The notes: generated from the letters alone by a model not told the origin. 64,000 nt of DNA from DASQFI01 sp035633215 (GCA_035633215.1 DASQFI010000009.1:1-64000), one strand, 5' to 3'; positions 1-8,038 are shown, counted from the first letter of the stretch. Program-made: numbers and translations.

Positions 1-820
1 CGATCTCGTGGGGCGGCGCACTCCTGGCCATTGGCGGATCTGGCGGAATGTCGGGAACCACGCCGGCAAGCGACCCGCGGTTCCCGTTTGCGGGCCTGAC
101 GATGTTGGCTGGCCCCAGCGTCGCAGGCATCCTGTTGACCAGCCTTGTCCATGGAAAGGCGGGGCTTCGCGCGTTTCGATCGCGCTTGCTCGAGTGGCGG
201 GTGGGCGCTCGCTGGTACGTGGTGGCGCTCCTGACGGCCCCACTCCTGATGACCCGACGCTCGTCGCGCTTTCGCTAATCTCCCCGATGTTTCTCCCGGG
301 CATATTGACATCCGATGACAAGGCGTCCCTTCTGCTGGTCAGTCTCGCGGTGGGGCTGGCCGCGGGCATCTTCGAGGAGCTCGGCTGGACGGGGATTGCC
401 GTGCCCGAGCTGAGGCTGCGTCACGGTGTCCTTGCCACCGGGCTCATCGTGGGCGTCTTGTGGGGTGCGTGGCACCTGCTGACGAACGTCTTCTGGGCAA
501 CCCGCGCTTCCGCTGGAGAGCTCTCCCTCTCCGTCTTCCTGCCCGCGAGTGTCTTCGGTGTTCTTGTCGGGTACCTGCCGGCCTTCAGGGTGCTCACGGT
601 GTGGGTCTACGATCGCACCGGCAGCCTGCTCGTGGCGATCCTCATGCATGTCGGTCTCACAGCCAGCCTGCTGATCCTGAATCCTCTGGCGATATCAGGG
701 GTGGCCCTCTTGACCTATTCCTTCACATTGGCCGCCGCAGTGTGGATCGTCGTGGCAGCGGTCGTCGTGGCGAACGGCGGGCAGCTTACGCGTCAACCGC
801 TCCGGACGCGGGTGGCTTGA
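1..820 (+). pseudogene. CPBP-family intramembrane metalloprotease, 5'-truncated by window edge and frameshifted
   Basis: The reading frame is open from the left edge in frame 3 (…GGSGGMSGTTPAS…) to about position 251. It then meets a stop, while the rest of the protein continues in frame 2 to 820. Joining the frames by restoring one missing base near 245-260 gives a continuous hydrophobic protein. It carries the CPBP (Abi) signatures: an EELGW(T)G glutamate pair at about 376-396, the GAWHLL histidine at about 463-480, and a late histidine in ILMHVG near 640-655. CPBP proteins are membrane CAAX-type proteases or bacteriocin self-immunity proteins. The break could be a real mutation or a base-calling error. 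The substrate is unknown. Confidence 0.7.
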
Positions 821-841
821 AAGAGATCTTCTGTCGCGAGC

Positions 842-2221
842 CTACGAGTCGGCGTCGCCCTTCTTGAGGCCGAACTTCTCTATCCGGTACCGAATCTGGT
901 CGCGGTGCAGGCCGAGCAGCGCCGCGGCCCGCGTCTGGTTGCCATGGGCGCGCTCGAGCGCCTGGACCACCAGGTTCTTCTCGACGTCTTCGAGATTCAC
1001 GCCCTCTGGGGGAAGCGCAAAGCCCGACCCTGAGGTATCGCCCTCGAGACGCGACGTGTGCAGGCTGTCGAAGTCAACCGGCGCGAGCGTGCTGGCTTCG
1101 GACAGCAGGACGGCCCGCTCGATGAGATTCCGAAGCTCGCGCACATTGCCCGGCCACCGATAGGCTTTGAGCGCGGCCTCAGCCGCCTCACTGAGGCCTG
1201 AGACGGGCCGCTTGAACTCGCGTCTGAACGCGTCGATGAAGTGCTGCGCGAGCAGCGGCAGGTCGTCGATCCGGTCCCGGAGCGGCGGAACGTCGACCCG
1301 CAGCACGTTCAGTCGGTAATATAGGTCTTCGCGGAACTTTCCCGACCTGACCTGTTCCTCGAGATTACGATTCGTCGCGGCGATCACGCGAACATCGACG
1401 CGGATGTCCGCGGTGCCGCCGACGCGCCGGAATGCCTTCTCCTCGAGAAACCGGAGCAGCTTGGATTGCAGCGCCGGCACCATCTCGCCGATCTCGTCGA
1501 GAAAGACCGTCCCTTCGTCGGCCTGCTCGAGCAGGCCGCGCTTCTGCTGGCGCGCGTCGGTGAAGGCACCGCGCTCGTGCCCGAACATCTCGGACTCGAG
1601 CAGGTGCTCCGGCATGGCCGACGACGTGACGTTGACGAACGGCCGGCCGGCGCGATGGCTCACATAGTGAATGACCTTGGCGATCAGATCCTTGCCGGTG
1701 CCGCTCTCGCCAGTGAGCAGCACGGTCGAGCTCGGGCTCGTCGCGACCCGCCGCACGAGCGCCTTCAGGCGCTGCATCCCTTCGGAATCACCGATGATCG
1801 ATCCCAGGCCGAACGGCCGCGCGAGACTGTCCTTCAACGTGCGCAGCTCGCGGCGCAGGCGCGTCGTCTCCAGCGCATGCGAGACCCGCACCGCGACGTC
1901 CTCGAGGTCGAACGGCTTGGTGGCGTAGTCGAAGGCGCCCGCTTTCATCGCCACCACGATTGTCTCAACGCCCTTGTGCGCCGTCAGCATGATGACGAGT
2001 GTGTCCGGATCCAGCTCCCGAATCTTCCGCAGCACGCTCAGACCATCCTCGTCCGGCAGCTTGTAGTCGAGGAGCACGAGGTCAACGCCGGTCTGCGCCT
2101 TCTCCAGCGCTTCGGCGGCGGTTCCGGCCTCGAGCACCTCGTGGCCGTCGGCACGGAGGCGTTCCGTGAGCGACCAGCGAATCAGTTGTTCATCGTCAAC
2201 GACGAGCACGCGGCGCGACAT
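842..2221 (-). CDS. NtrC-family sigma-54-dependent response regulator
   Basis: This 459-residue protein has a receiver domain at residues 1-120 (phosphoacceptor D52 in LLDYKLPD, TKPFD lysine loop). A central AAA+ domain at about 145-375 has Walker A GESGTGKD, Walker B VFLDEIGE and the sigma-54 contact loop, here GAFTDA rather than the usual GAFTGA. A Fis-type helix-turn-helix sits at the C-terminus (NQTRAAALLGLHRDQIRYRI). Phosphorylation should drive ATP-dependent activation of sigma-54 promoters. It lies 24 bp downstream of a second receiver gene and next to a divergent PAS kinase, which is the likely partner. Eight sigma-54-type promoter sequences occur in this window, so this is the obvious candidate activator. 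The GAFTDA change is natural in some relatives. Confidence 0.95.
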   Translation of the reverse strand: MSRRVLVVDDEQLIRWSLTERLRADGHEVLEAGTAAEALEKAQTGVDLVLLDYKLPDEDGLSVLRKIRELDPDTLVIMLTAHKGVETIVVAMKAGAFDYATKPFDLEDVAVRVSHALETTRLRRELRTLKDSLARPFGLGSIIGDSEGMQRLKALVRRVATSPSSTVLLTGESGTGKDLIAKVIHYVSHRAGRPFVNVTSSAMPEHLLESEMFGHERGAFTDARQQKRGLLEQADEGTVFLDEIGEMVPALQSKLLRFLEEKAFRRVGGTADIRVDVRVIAATNRNLEEQVRSGKFREDLYYRLNVLRVDVPPLRDRIDDLPLLAQHFIDAFRREFKRPVSGLSEAAEAALKAYRWPGNVRELRNLIERAVLLSEASTLAPVDFDSLHTSRLEGDTSGSGFALPPEGVNLEDVEKNLVVQALERAHGNQTRAAALLGLHRDQIRYRIEKFGLKKGDADS

Positions 2222-2245
2222 CGGGCGAGAAGTATAGGGGATCCT

Positions 2246-2635
2246 CTACGTTGCCGACCAAGCCTCGGCGACGAGGTCAATCATCTCGACGACGTCGAAG
2301 GGCTTCGTCACGAACCTGAACGCGCCGAAGCGCTTGGCGCTGCGCGCGTCCTCATCCGTGCCGTGGGCCGTCATCATCACGACGGGGGCATCCGGCCGCC
2401 TCGCCCGGATGTCGCGCAGGAGCGACAGGTCCGCGACGTCAGGCAGCCTCAGGTCGAGCAGAATCACGAGCGGCTGGCCGAGCGAGGCTTCGAGCTGCTG
2501 TCGGGCCTCGGCGCCATTGGCGGCTTGTCGGACCGCGTAGCCATGTTCCGTCAGCGCTTCGGACAAGGACCAGCGGATGAGCGGCTCATCGTCGACAACG
2601 AGGACCGCCGGCCTGGGAAGTTTTTCCCCAGTCAT
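2246..2635 (-). CDS. Single-domain response regulator (receiver only)
   Basis: A CheY-like receiver of 129 residues: acidic pair DD near residue 15, phosphoacceptor D61 in LLDLRLPD, and the VTKPFD lysine loop. The DEPLIRWSL stretch closely matches the N-terminus of the NtrC-type protein encoded 24 bp downstream (DEQLIRWSL), suggesting the two receivers arose by duplication and work in one pathway. The frame is open further upstream to 2821, but that would overlap the divergent kinase gene, so the Met at 2635 is preferred. There is no output domain; it may act as a phosphate sink or relay. Confidence 0.85.
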   Translation of the reverse strand: MTGEKLPRPAVLVVDDEPLIRWSLSEALTEHGYAVRQAANGAEARQQLEASLGQPLVILLDLRLPDVADLSLLRDIRARRPDAPVVMMTAHGTDEDARSAKRFGAFRFVTKPFDVVEMIDLVAEAWSAT

Positions 2636-2744
2636 CGGCAGTATTCCGCTACCGGTTCTGAAACCACGCTGAAGAACCTCCATGCGGGCGGTGTGCAGGC
2701 GCATCACACACCGGATATATTCAAGGGTCGGGCCAAGTTGAGTC

Positions 2745-3926
2745 ATGCCTCGTAGGACGTCCCGCCGCCGGCCCCCCCGAAGTTCGCGCAAACAGGCGCC
2801 TCGCCGTCCGGCGCCCGGCAATCACCTGCAGGGGCACCCCGACGTGCGGCTCGCCCTCACCCGCTCGGCCAGGGATCTCCGGGACATCAAGTACGCCCTC
2901 GATCAATCGGCCATCGTCGCCACGACGAACGTCCACGGCGACATTACTTATGTGAATGACAAGTTCTGCGAGATTTCGAAGTACTCGGTCGAGGAGCTGC
3001 TCGGCAGGAATCACCGCATCCTGAATTCGGGCCTGCACCCCGTCGAGTTCTTCAAGGAAATGTACCGCAGTATTGCGAACGGCCGCGTGTGGCGCGGGGA
3101 AATCCGGAATCGGGCCAAAGACGGCACGCTCTATTGGGTCGATACGACGATCGTGCCGTTTCTCCACGACGACGGCAGGCCGCATCAATACATCGCCATT
3201 CGGTACGACATCACGGAACGGAGACGATCCGAGGCGGCGCTTCGCGAGCAGACGGCCCTGGTGCAGCTCGGAAAGATGGCGGCGGTCGTCGCGCACGAGG
3301 TTCGCAATCCTCTGGCCGGTATCCGCGGTGCGATGCAGGTCCTTGGGCGTCGGGTTCCCGAGGCGAGCGCCGAGCAAGGCGTCATTCTCGAGGTGATCAA
3401 GCGCATCGATACGCTCAACGAGATCGTCCACGACCTTCTGCAATTCGCACGGCCACATCAACCGGTACTGAAGGAATTCGCGGCCTCGAGCCTCATCGGC
3501 GGGACGATCTCGCTGCTGCGCGAGGACCCTCGATTTGTCGACCTCCAGCTCGACTTGGCGATCCAGGACGCGACGATCGTCGCGGATCTGGAGCAGCTCA
3601 AGCTCGTGCTGCTCAATCTCCTGATCAACGCCGCGCAGGCGATGCAGGGACGCGGGGTACTTCGGGTGTCCGCCAGGACGCTGCCAGCCTGGCACGAACT
3701 GCGGGTTATCGACCAGGGACCGGGAATTTCTCCGGAGGCTCGGGAGCACCTGTTCGAACCGTTCTTCACGACCAAGCATCGCGGCACCGGCCTGGGATTG
3801 GCGACCGCGCGCCGAATTCTCGAGGGCCATCGCGGCACGATCGAGTTCGAGTCTCCGCCCGGAGGCGGGACGACGGCAATCGTTCGCCTGCCGATCGTCG
3901 AGCCTCCGAACGAATCCGGCGGGTGA
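2745..3926 (+). CDS. PAS-domain sensor histidine kinase (NtrB-like)
   Basis: A 393-residue soluble kinase without obvious membrane segments. It has a basic, Pro-rich N-terminus, a PAS domain at about 45-158 ending in the PAC-type YDITERRRSE, a HisKA H-box VAHEVRNPLAG with H184, and an HATPase_c domain with N-box NLLINAAQAM, G1 DQGPGIS, F-box EPFFTTK and G2 GTGLGL. This is the NtrB-type layout that normally pairs with NtrC-family activators, and it is transcribed divergently from such a gene plus a receiver. The PAS signal (redox, haem or ligand) cannot be read from sequence, but the neighbouring stress and redox genes suggest redox or energy status. A TATATT at 2716-2721 is a possible -10, without a clear -35. 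Confidence 0.93.
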   Translation: MPRRTSRRRPPRSSRKQAPRRPAPGNHLQGHPDVRLALTRSARDLRDIKYALDQSAIVATTNVHGDITYVNDKFCEISKYSVEELLGRNHRILNSGLHPVEFFKEMYRSIANGRVWRGEIRNRAKDGTLYWVDTTIVPFLHDDGRPHQYIAIRYDITERRRSEAALREQTALVQLGKMAAVVAHEVRNPLAGIRGAMQVLGRRVPEASAEQGVILEVIKRIDTLNEIVHDLLQFARPHQPVLKEFAASSLIGGTISLLREDPRFVDLQLDLAIQDATIVADLEQLKLVLLNLLINAAQAMQGRGVLRVSARTLPAWHELRVIDQGPGISPEAREHLFEPFFTTKHRGTGLGLATARRILEGHRGTIEFESPPGGGTTAIVRLPIVEPPNESGG

Positions 3927-3931
3927 CGCTG

Positions 3932-3947
3932 CGGCATGCGAATTGCT
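3932..3947 (+). promoter_or_regulatory. Predicted sigma-54 promoter of the UspA gene
   Basis: CGGCATG-CGAA-TTGCT has GG at 3933-3934 and GC at 3945-3946 with exactly 10 bp between them. It matches the TGGCACG-N4-TTGCW consensus at 10 of 12 positions. Predicted transcription would start near 3958, 14 nt before the ATG at 3972, which leaves room for the GGAGGGG ribosome-binding site. Confidence 0.6.
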
Positions 3948-3971
3948 CCTCCACCGGGACTGGAGGGGACG

Positions 3972-4493
3972 ATGATTGTGATCCAGAACATCCTGGTGCC
4001 GACCGACTTTAGCCAACCCGCCGATGCGGCGCTGGCGTACGCCAAGGCCCTGGCTGAGAAGTTCGGCAGCCGGCTCCAGCTTCTGCACGTCGTGGCGATG
4101 CCGTACGCATATCCCTTGGGGGCCGAGGCCTCGGCATTCGCGATGGAAGAACTGATGACCGAGGTGGAAGCGTCCTCGCGAAAAACGCTCGAAGAACTTG
4201 GCGCGGGACTGGGTCTGCCGGCCGATCGCGTCAGCGTCCGAACAGTCGTCGGCACTCCGGTCAGCGAGATTCTGGACGCCGTTGCCAGCGACCGGATCGA
4301 TCTCGTCGTGATGGGCACGCATGGCCGGGGGATGGTCGAACATCTGCTGCTCGGCAGCGTGGCCGAACGCGTCGTCCGGCGGTCGCCAGTGCCGGTGCTC
4401 ACCGTCCATGGCGCCCCCCACGCCGTGCAGTTGAAGGCCGTAAAACTGGCAAGTGAAACGGCTGGGTTCACTTTGCCTGTAACGACTGGATGA
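3972..4493 (+). CDS. Universal stress protein, UspA family
   Basis: A 173-residue single-domain Usp protein. It starts with the typical beta strand ILVPTDFS, and ends with the nucleotide-binding signature GTHGRGMVEHLLLGSVAERVVRRSPVPVL (G-x2-G-x9-G-S/T form). The start is set by a GGAGGGG ribosome-binding site 4-5 nt before ATG 3972; an upstream in-frame ATG at 3936 would overlap the sigma-54 promoter and has no such site. The last 26 bp overlap the convergent cytochrome c gene. Usp proteins accumulate under energy or redox stress, often under alternative sigma factors, which fits the promoter. Confidence 0.92.
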   Translation: MIVIQNILVPTDFSQPADAALAYAKALAEKFGSRLQLLHVVAMPYAYPLGAEASAFAMEELMTEVEASSRKTLEELGAGLGLPADRVSVRTVVGTPVSEILDAVASDRIDLVVMGTHGRGMVEHLLLGSVAERVVRRSPVPVLTVHGAPHAVQLKAVKLASETAGFTLPVTTG

Positions 4494-4926
4494 ACGTGAC
4501 GAGGTTGCCGATCCGCACGGCGGCGTGACCGTCGTCCGGATCGAGCGCACGGAAGATCGGGCCCCAGACCGGCATCTCAGCCGGTCCGTGCGTCGCCGCC
4601 GGCGCGTCCGGACCCACCCCAGCAATCGTCGCCCTGACCCGATCATCCGGAAACACGCCGCCGTTGCGCTTCGACAGCAGGGTCAGATTGGTGGGCGGAC
4701 TCTTGAGTGCCCGCGCGATCGGACCATCACCCACTCCCGATTTGCCGTGACAGGTCGCGCAGTAGAACTGAAACAGATCCCGGCCGTCGAGCGACTTGAT
4801 GACGAGCGGCGGCAGCGTCGAGCCGGTCGTCTGCAGGCTGGCGGTCACGCCGAGCGCGGCGAACCAGATCAGGACGACGAGCGCCAGAATCGCCAACAGG
4901 CCGCGCGGCTCCTTCTTGGTGGACAC
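4468..4926 (-). CDS. Membrane-anchored monohaem cytochrome c
   Basis: A 152-residue protein with one N-terminal hydrophobic segment (LLAILALVVLIWFAALGV, about residues 10-27) that should anchor it to the outer face of the inner membrane. A single haem c site CATCH sits near residue 56 and Met ligand candidates near the MPVW motif. The layout matches small class I cytochromes (cytochrome_CBB3 type). It is the last gene of a run 6525 to 4468 that includes Hsp20, a flavodoxin and OsmC; only 2 bp separate it from osmC. Probably an electron carrier; the donor and acceptor are unknown. Confidence 0.88.
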   Translation of the reverse strand: MSTKKEPRGLLAILALVVLIWFAALGVTASLQTTGSTLPPLVIKSLDGRDLFQFYCATCHGKSGVGDGPIARALKSPPTNLTLLSKRNGGVFPDDRVRATIAGVGPDAPAATHGPAEMPVWGPIFRALDPDDGHAAVRIGNLVTFIQSLQAK

Positions 4927-4928
4927 AA

Positions 4929-5384
4929 TCAGCCTCCTAACGTCAGGCAGGTCGCGGCCACGAGCTCCGGCTCGACACGAATCGGTGTGTCCAGCGATGC
5001 CGACACGAGACAGGCGCGCTCCGCTTTGTGCAGGAGCCGCATGATGTGCGTTCGGTCCACCTCGGGCCCGATGGTGACCCGCGGGCGGAGAATGATCTCA
5101 GTGAACTTCGTTCGACGATCCTGGCGATCGACGGTCCCCTCGGTCCAGAGTTCGAGGTACTCGAAGTTCACACGCTCCGCGCCGGCGACCGCCCGGAACG
5201 TGAACAGGAAACAGGCCTGCACGGCCGCAAGCAGCAGATGCTCCGGTGTCCACGCGTCACCGGGACCGCCGTACTGGGCCGGCGTTGCGATTCGAATGTC
5301 CGGCAATGCTTCCGTGCGGACCTTGGCATACCCGGCCGGACCGCCGGACAGTTCTGAGGTGTACCGATGTGGCAGCGGTGTCAT
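4929..5384 (-). CDS. OsmC/Ohr-family peroxide-handling protein
   Basis: A 151-residue OsmC-fold protein with the two conserved cysteines of the family: one in LAAVQACFLFTF (about residue 58) and one in KAERACLVSASL (about 125). The PEHLLLAAVQAC stretch is the classical OsmC signature. These thiol peroxidases reduce organic or lipid peroxides. Its start overlaps the stop of the flavodoxin gene by 4 bp and its stop is 2 bp before the cytochrome c start, so the three are almost certainly co-transcribed. Confidence 0.9.
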   Translation of the reverse strand: MTPLPHRYTSELSGGPAGYAKVRTEALPDIRIATPAQYGGPGDAWTPEHLLLAAVQACFLFTFRAVAGAERVNFEYLELWTEGTVDRQDRRTKFTEIILRPRVTIGPEVDRTHIMRLLHKAERACLVSASLDTPIRVEPELVAATCLTLGG

Positions 5385-5974
5385 GACGCTTTCTCCTGTT
5401 GTGAAGCGACCGGGTTACGCGTGACGACGCCTCGATGCAGCTCCGCCACCAGGTCTTCAGCGAGACGGGCCACCTGATTCCAATCGGTGTATTCGTGATC
5501 CTGGCTCGTGTCGGTCGCCAGCCCGGTGCGCCTGGCGATTCGTTTGATAAACCAGCGCGTGAGCCATCCGTATTTCGTGTAGGCGAGCCGGCCGGCGAGC
5601 GCGGTCATGTGACGCGGCTGCCAGCTTGTCCCAGCGGCGAACGTTCGGGCGAGCTGCAGGGCGGCGTGCTGGTCAGCGGGTGCCGGGGAAGCCGCGCGCA
5701 TGCTGACCGAGAAGAAGGCCGATGGCCTCGCGCTCAGCTCGTCGCGATTGGCCCGGATGAAGTCCTCGATCGCCACTTGATGCCGTCCGGCGTGCACCGA
5801 CGCCCCCACGGCGACGGCACGAACACCTCGCCAGTCGACCTGCCGCGCGTCGTTCGATGTCACGTCGATCGGCTGGCTGTCGATTCCCCGCTCGTGGAGC
5901 ATGGCCGAAAGGCGTTCGGCGATCCGACGGGTTTGCCCTTCTGTCGTGGCGTAAAACACGGGAAGCTCGCACAT
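5381..5974 (-). CDS. Flavodoxin-domain protein, HemG-like
   Basis: A 197-residue flavodoxin fold beginning PVFYATTEGQTRRIAERL, the FMN phosphate-binding loop. The later VGASVHAGRHQ and AYTKYGWLTRWFIKRIARR segments resemble the menaquinone-dependent protoporphyrinogen oxidase HemG. The start at 5974 follows an AGGAG ribosome-binding site 6 nt upstream; reading further upstream would translate into a large perfect inverted repeat. It overlaps osmC by 4 bp. It may oxidise protoporphyrinogen IX or act as a general flavodoxin-type reductase; other haem genes are not nearby, so the exact role is open. Confidence 0.8.
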   Translation of the reverse strand: MCELPVFYATTEGQTRRIAERLSAMLHERGIDSQPIDVTSNDARQVDWRGVRAVAVGASVHAGRHQVAIEDFIRANRDELSARPSAFFSVSMRAASPAPADQHAALQLARTFAAGTSWQPRHMTALAGRLAYTKYGWLTRWFIKRIARRTGLATDTSQDHEYTDWNQVARLAEDLVAELHRGVVTRNPVASQQEKAS

Positions 5975-5985
5975 ATCGATCTCCT

Positions 5986-6069
5986 GGGGACGGGGGTCGA
6001 TGGTGGAAAACTCCGGGCAAAACTCTGCGGCCGCGTTCCCGGAGTTTTCCACCATCGACCCCCGTCCCC
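5986..6069. repeat. Perfect 32-bp inverted repeat with 20-bp loop (REP-like)
   Basis: The left arm 5986-6017 (begins GGGGACGGGGGTCGATGG) is the exact reverse complement of 6038-6069, with a 20-bp loop. It sits between the Hsp20 stop and the flavodoxin ribosome-binding site. The GGGGACGGGG-type ends are reminiscent of extragenic palindromes mobilised by REP-associated transposases; that link is inference. In RNA it would form a very stable hairpin just before a ribosome-binding site. Confidence 0.85.
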
Positions 6070-6075
6070 TTCACC

Positions 6076-6525
6076 TCAGGCGACTTTCACGTCAATCGCG
6101 CGGGGCTTGGCGTTTTCGGCCTTGGGCATCCGCACGTTGAGGACGCCGTCCTTGAATTCGGCCGCGACCTTCTGCGCATCCACTTCCATCGGCAGGGCGA
6201 GGCGGCGGACGAACTTGCCGTAGACCCGCTCAACGCGATGGAACTTCTTGCCCTTCTCTTCTTTCTCCTGCTTCCGCTCGCCTTCGAGCGTCAGGACGCC
6301 ATCCTCGATAGCGACCTTCACGTCTTCCTTGCGGACCTCAGGCAGATCGGCTTTGACGATGTACTCCTTGTCGGTTTCCTGGACGTCCACGGCGGGCGCC
6401 CAATCGGCGAAGAACACCCCGTCGTCATCGACGGGGCGGCGCAGCTGGGGCTGGTTGAAAAAACGTCCCAGCCGCGTCGACACGTCTTCGAGCTCACGAA
6501 ATGGATCCCAGCGAACGATGTTCAT
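6076..6525 (-). CDS. Hsp20/alpha-crystallin small heat-shock protein
   Basis: A 149-residue small heat-shock protein starting MNIVRWDPFRELEDV, the usual bacterial Hsp20 opening. The alpha-crystallin domain spans about 40-140 (ADLPEVRKEDVKVAIEDGVLTLEGERK; later VDAQKVAAEFKDGVLNVRMPKAE), followed by a short tail. A GGAGG ribosome-binding site precedes the ATG. It is an ATP-independent holdase that keeps unfolded proteins soluble in the cytoplasm. It is the first gene of the Hsp20, flavodoxin, OsmC, cytochrome c run. No sigma-54 sequence was found directly upstream. Confidence 0.95.
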   Translation of the reverse strand: MNIVRWDPFRELEDVSTRLGRFFNQPQLRRPVDDDGVFFADWAPAVDVQETDKEYIVKADLPEVRKEDVKVAIEDGVLTLEGERKQEKEEKGKKFHRVERVYGKFVRRLALPMEVDAQKVAAEFKDGVLNVRMPKAENAKPRAIDVKVA

Positions 6526-6586
6526 GGCAATGCCTCCTGTGTCACCCGACTGCGCGTTCAGGCTCGGCGACCCCGTCCAACGGTGC

Positions 6587-7216
6587 CTAGTACGTGAAGA
6601 TCAAGGCACCGTAGACGCGGTGCGCGACGCGCATTTCCTGGCGTCCGAAGAATTCAGGCGCCGCGTCCTTGCTGGGCACCATCATCAGCCGGTAGTCTCC
6701 GCGTGCGCCCCAGTGTCGCGCGGCGAACCACTTCAGTCCGCCGCCGACGTTCGTCATCAGGTACGTCTCGTTCCTCGCGATACCCAGGTTCTCCACGGCG
6801 GTCGTGTTGAACATGGTCAACCCGCCGATGCCCGCCACCGCGTACGGCACGACGGCCCGATCGCTGCCGGCAGGATGGAACACGACGTTGCCGCTGAAAC
6901 TGAGCAGATGCGGTGTCTTCTGCTCACCCAACGCGCCGATGCTGAACACGAGGGTCTGTTTGATGCCCACCGCAAAACCAACGTCACCCTCGATCCCAAC
7001 CCAGCGGTTGGCGTTGAACGTCAATGAGCCGGTGATCGCATAGTTTCGGAACTTCGGTTCGATCGCATGACTCGACTCCATGACGAACAGCCCGCCACCC
7101 GGAGCCGCGGAGATCTCCACGCGGCCGGCGCCCCTGCTGAGCTCTTGCGCCGAAGCCACGGTGCCGGCCAGCGCCAGACACATCGCTGAAGCGAACAGGA
7201 TTGATGGTTTCCACAT
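6587..7216 (-). CDS. Small outer-membrane beta-barrel protein
   Basis: A 209-residue protein with a clear Sec signal peptide (hydrophobic ILFASAMCLALAGTV, cleavage after ASA). Alternating polar/hydrophobic strands follow (GGGLFVMES, AVVPYAVAGIGGL, YLMTNVGGGLKWFA), and the C-terminus ends in aromatic …LIFTY, as expected for Bam-inserted barrels. It resembles OmpA/OmpW-like barrels of about 8 strands. The ligand is unknown. An AGGGGG ribosome-binding site precedes the ATG, and a sigma-54-like promoter lies about 65 bp upstream. Confidence 0.75.
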   Translation of the reverse strand: MWKPSILFASAMCLALAGTVASAQELSRGAGRVEISAAPGGGLFVMESSHAIEPKFRNYAITGSLTFNANRWVGIEGDVGFAVGIKQTLVFSIGALGEQKTPHLLSFSGNVVFHPAGSDRAVVPYAVAGIGGLTMFNTTAVENLGIARNETYLMTNVGGGLKWFAARHWGARGDYRLMMVPSKDAAPEFFGRQEMRVAHRVYGALIFTY

Positions 7217-7267
7217 ATGAACCCCCTGTGTGGTGATGCGTGGGTCCCGATCACCTCGGTGTCACAA

Positions 7268-7283
7268 TGCAAACGCGGAACCA
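7268..7283 (-). promoter_or_regulatory. Candidate sigma-54 promoter of the barrel gene
   Basis: On the minus strand TGGTTCC-GCGT-TTGCA has GG (7282-7281) and GC (7270-7269) exactly 10 bp apart with a perfect TTGCA -12 half. The -24 half matches less well (CACG is replaced by TTCC). Predicted start near 7257, about 40 nt before the barrel ATG. This is the weakest of the eight candidates. Confidence 0.4.
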
Positions 7284-7441
7284 GCCCGGCTGGTGCCGCG
7301 TGCCGGCGCTCCAGGACTGCTGTTGGTTCTGCCATGCGGGATTCCCCCAATCTGCGCGGAATATCACGCGGTGAGCCGCGGCGCCTGGCGGCGCACGGAC
7401 GGCTGGCAGGCCGCTGAAAAAACGCGACCTGCAGCAACCTG

Positions 7442-7988
7442 CTAGAGCAGCGCGGCCACGAACGCGCCGCTCCCGTACGCCACGAGTGCGACCACCCCGC
7501 CAAGTCCGAGCATCTCCAACCCGGCGGACCACCAGCGAACGACGGCAATCAGCGAGCGCAGCGAGCCGACGGCGAACAGCGTCAGCAGGGTCACGACGAT
7601 CGACCATGCGAATCGATCGCCACCCGCACTGGGCAGCAGGTATGGCAGAAGCGGAAGCGCGCCGGCGAGGACGAATGCCGCAAATATCGCCAGCCCGTGG
7701 CGCACGGGCGAGGCCTCCTCCTCCGGCAGATTCTGCGCCTCGAGCACGCTCTCATGCGCGCGGATCGCCAGGTAGTTGCCAACCGCCATCGACAGTCCGT
7801 CCGCGACGAGATTGGCCGCGCCGCAGATCAGCACGACCGGAGTGGGCAGGCTGCCGCCCGCCACGCCAGCCACGACCGCGAAGGTCGTGATGATGCCGTC
7901 GTTCGAGCCGTAGATGAGCTCCCGGATGTAGTGCCGCGTGATCTGGAGCGGCCCTTTCGGTTCCCACGTGGTTCGACAAGCGCGACAT
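7442..7988 (-). CDS. VIT1/CCC1-family iron/manganese transporter, apparent 1-nt frameshift near the start
   Basis: From about 7965 down to 7442 the frame encodes a VIT-type transporter: ELIYGSNDGIITTFAVVAGVAGG, ADGLSMAVGNYLAIRAHE and three more membrane helices. This family moves Fe2+/Mn2+ across membranes. No good start exists in this frame; it is open up to 8137 but without family-like sequence. An ATG at 7988, preceded by GAGG, gives MSRLSNHV in the next frame. Dropping one base of the CCC run at 7963-7965 joins it as MSRLSNHV-EPKGPLQITRHYIREL, which looks like the natural N-terminus. A sigma-54 promoter at 8023-8038 fits this start. The extra base may be a mutation or a sequencing error. 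Confidence 0.8.
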
Positions 7989-8022
7989 GGTTGAGACCTC
8001 GCGATCCAGCCACGAGCTGACG

Positions 8023-8038
8023 TGCAGGAGGTCTGCCA
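8023..8038 (-). promoter_or_regulatory. Predicted sigma-54 promoter of the VIT gene
   Basis: Minus-strand TGGCAGA-CCTC-CTGCA: GG at 8037-8036 and GC at 8025-8024, 10 bp apart. The predicted start near 8012 leaves a leader of about 24 nt carrying GAGG before the ATG at 7988. It is divergent from the sigma-54 promoter of the BON gene at 8187-8202. Confidence 0.55.

Noticed and set aside
240..262. Programmed frameshift in the CPBP gene
   Set aside because: No slippery heptamer or downstream pseudoknot is evident; single-base loss or error is more likely.
2636..2744. GG-N10-GC near 2686-2699 before the kinase gene
   Set aside because: The -24 lacks T before GG and the -12 lacks TTG; too weak.
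2721..4646. 641-codon minus-strand frame across the kinase and UspA genes
   Set aside because: Covers two well-supported plus-strand genes, with shadow composition.
5975..6075. GG-N10-GC in the loop region before the flavodoxin gene
   Set aside because: Outside the GG/GC pair there is hardly any match to the consensus; expected by chance in GC-rich DNA.
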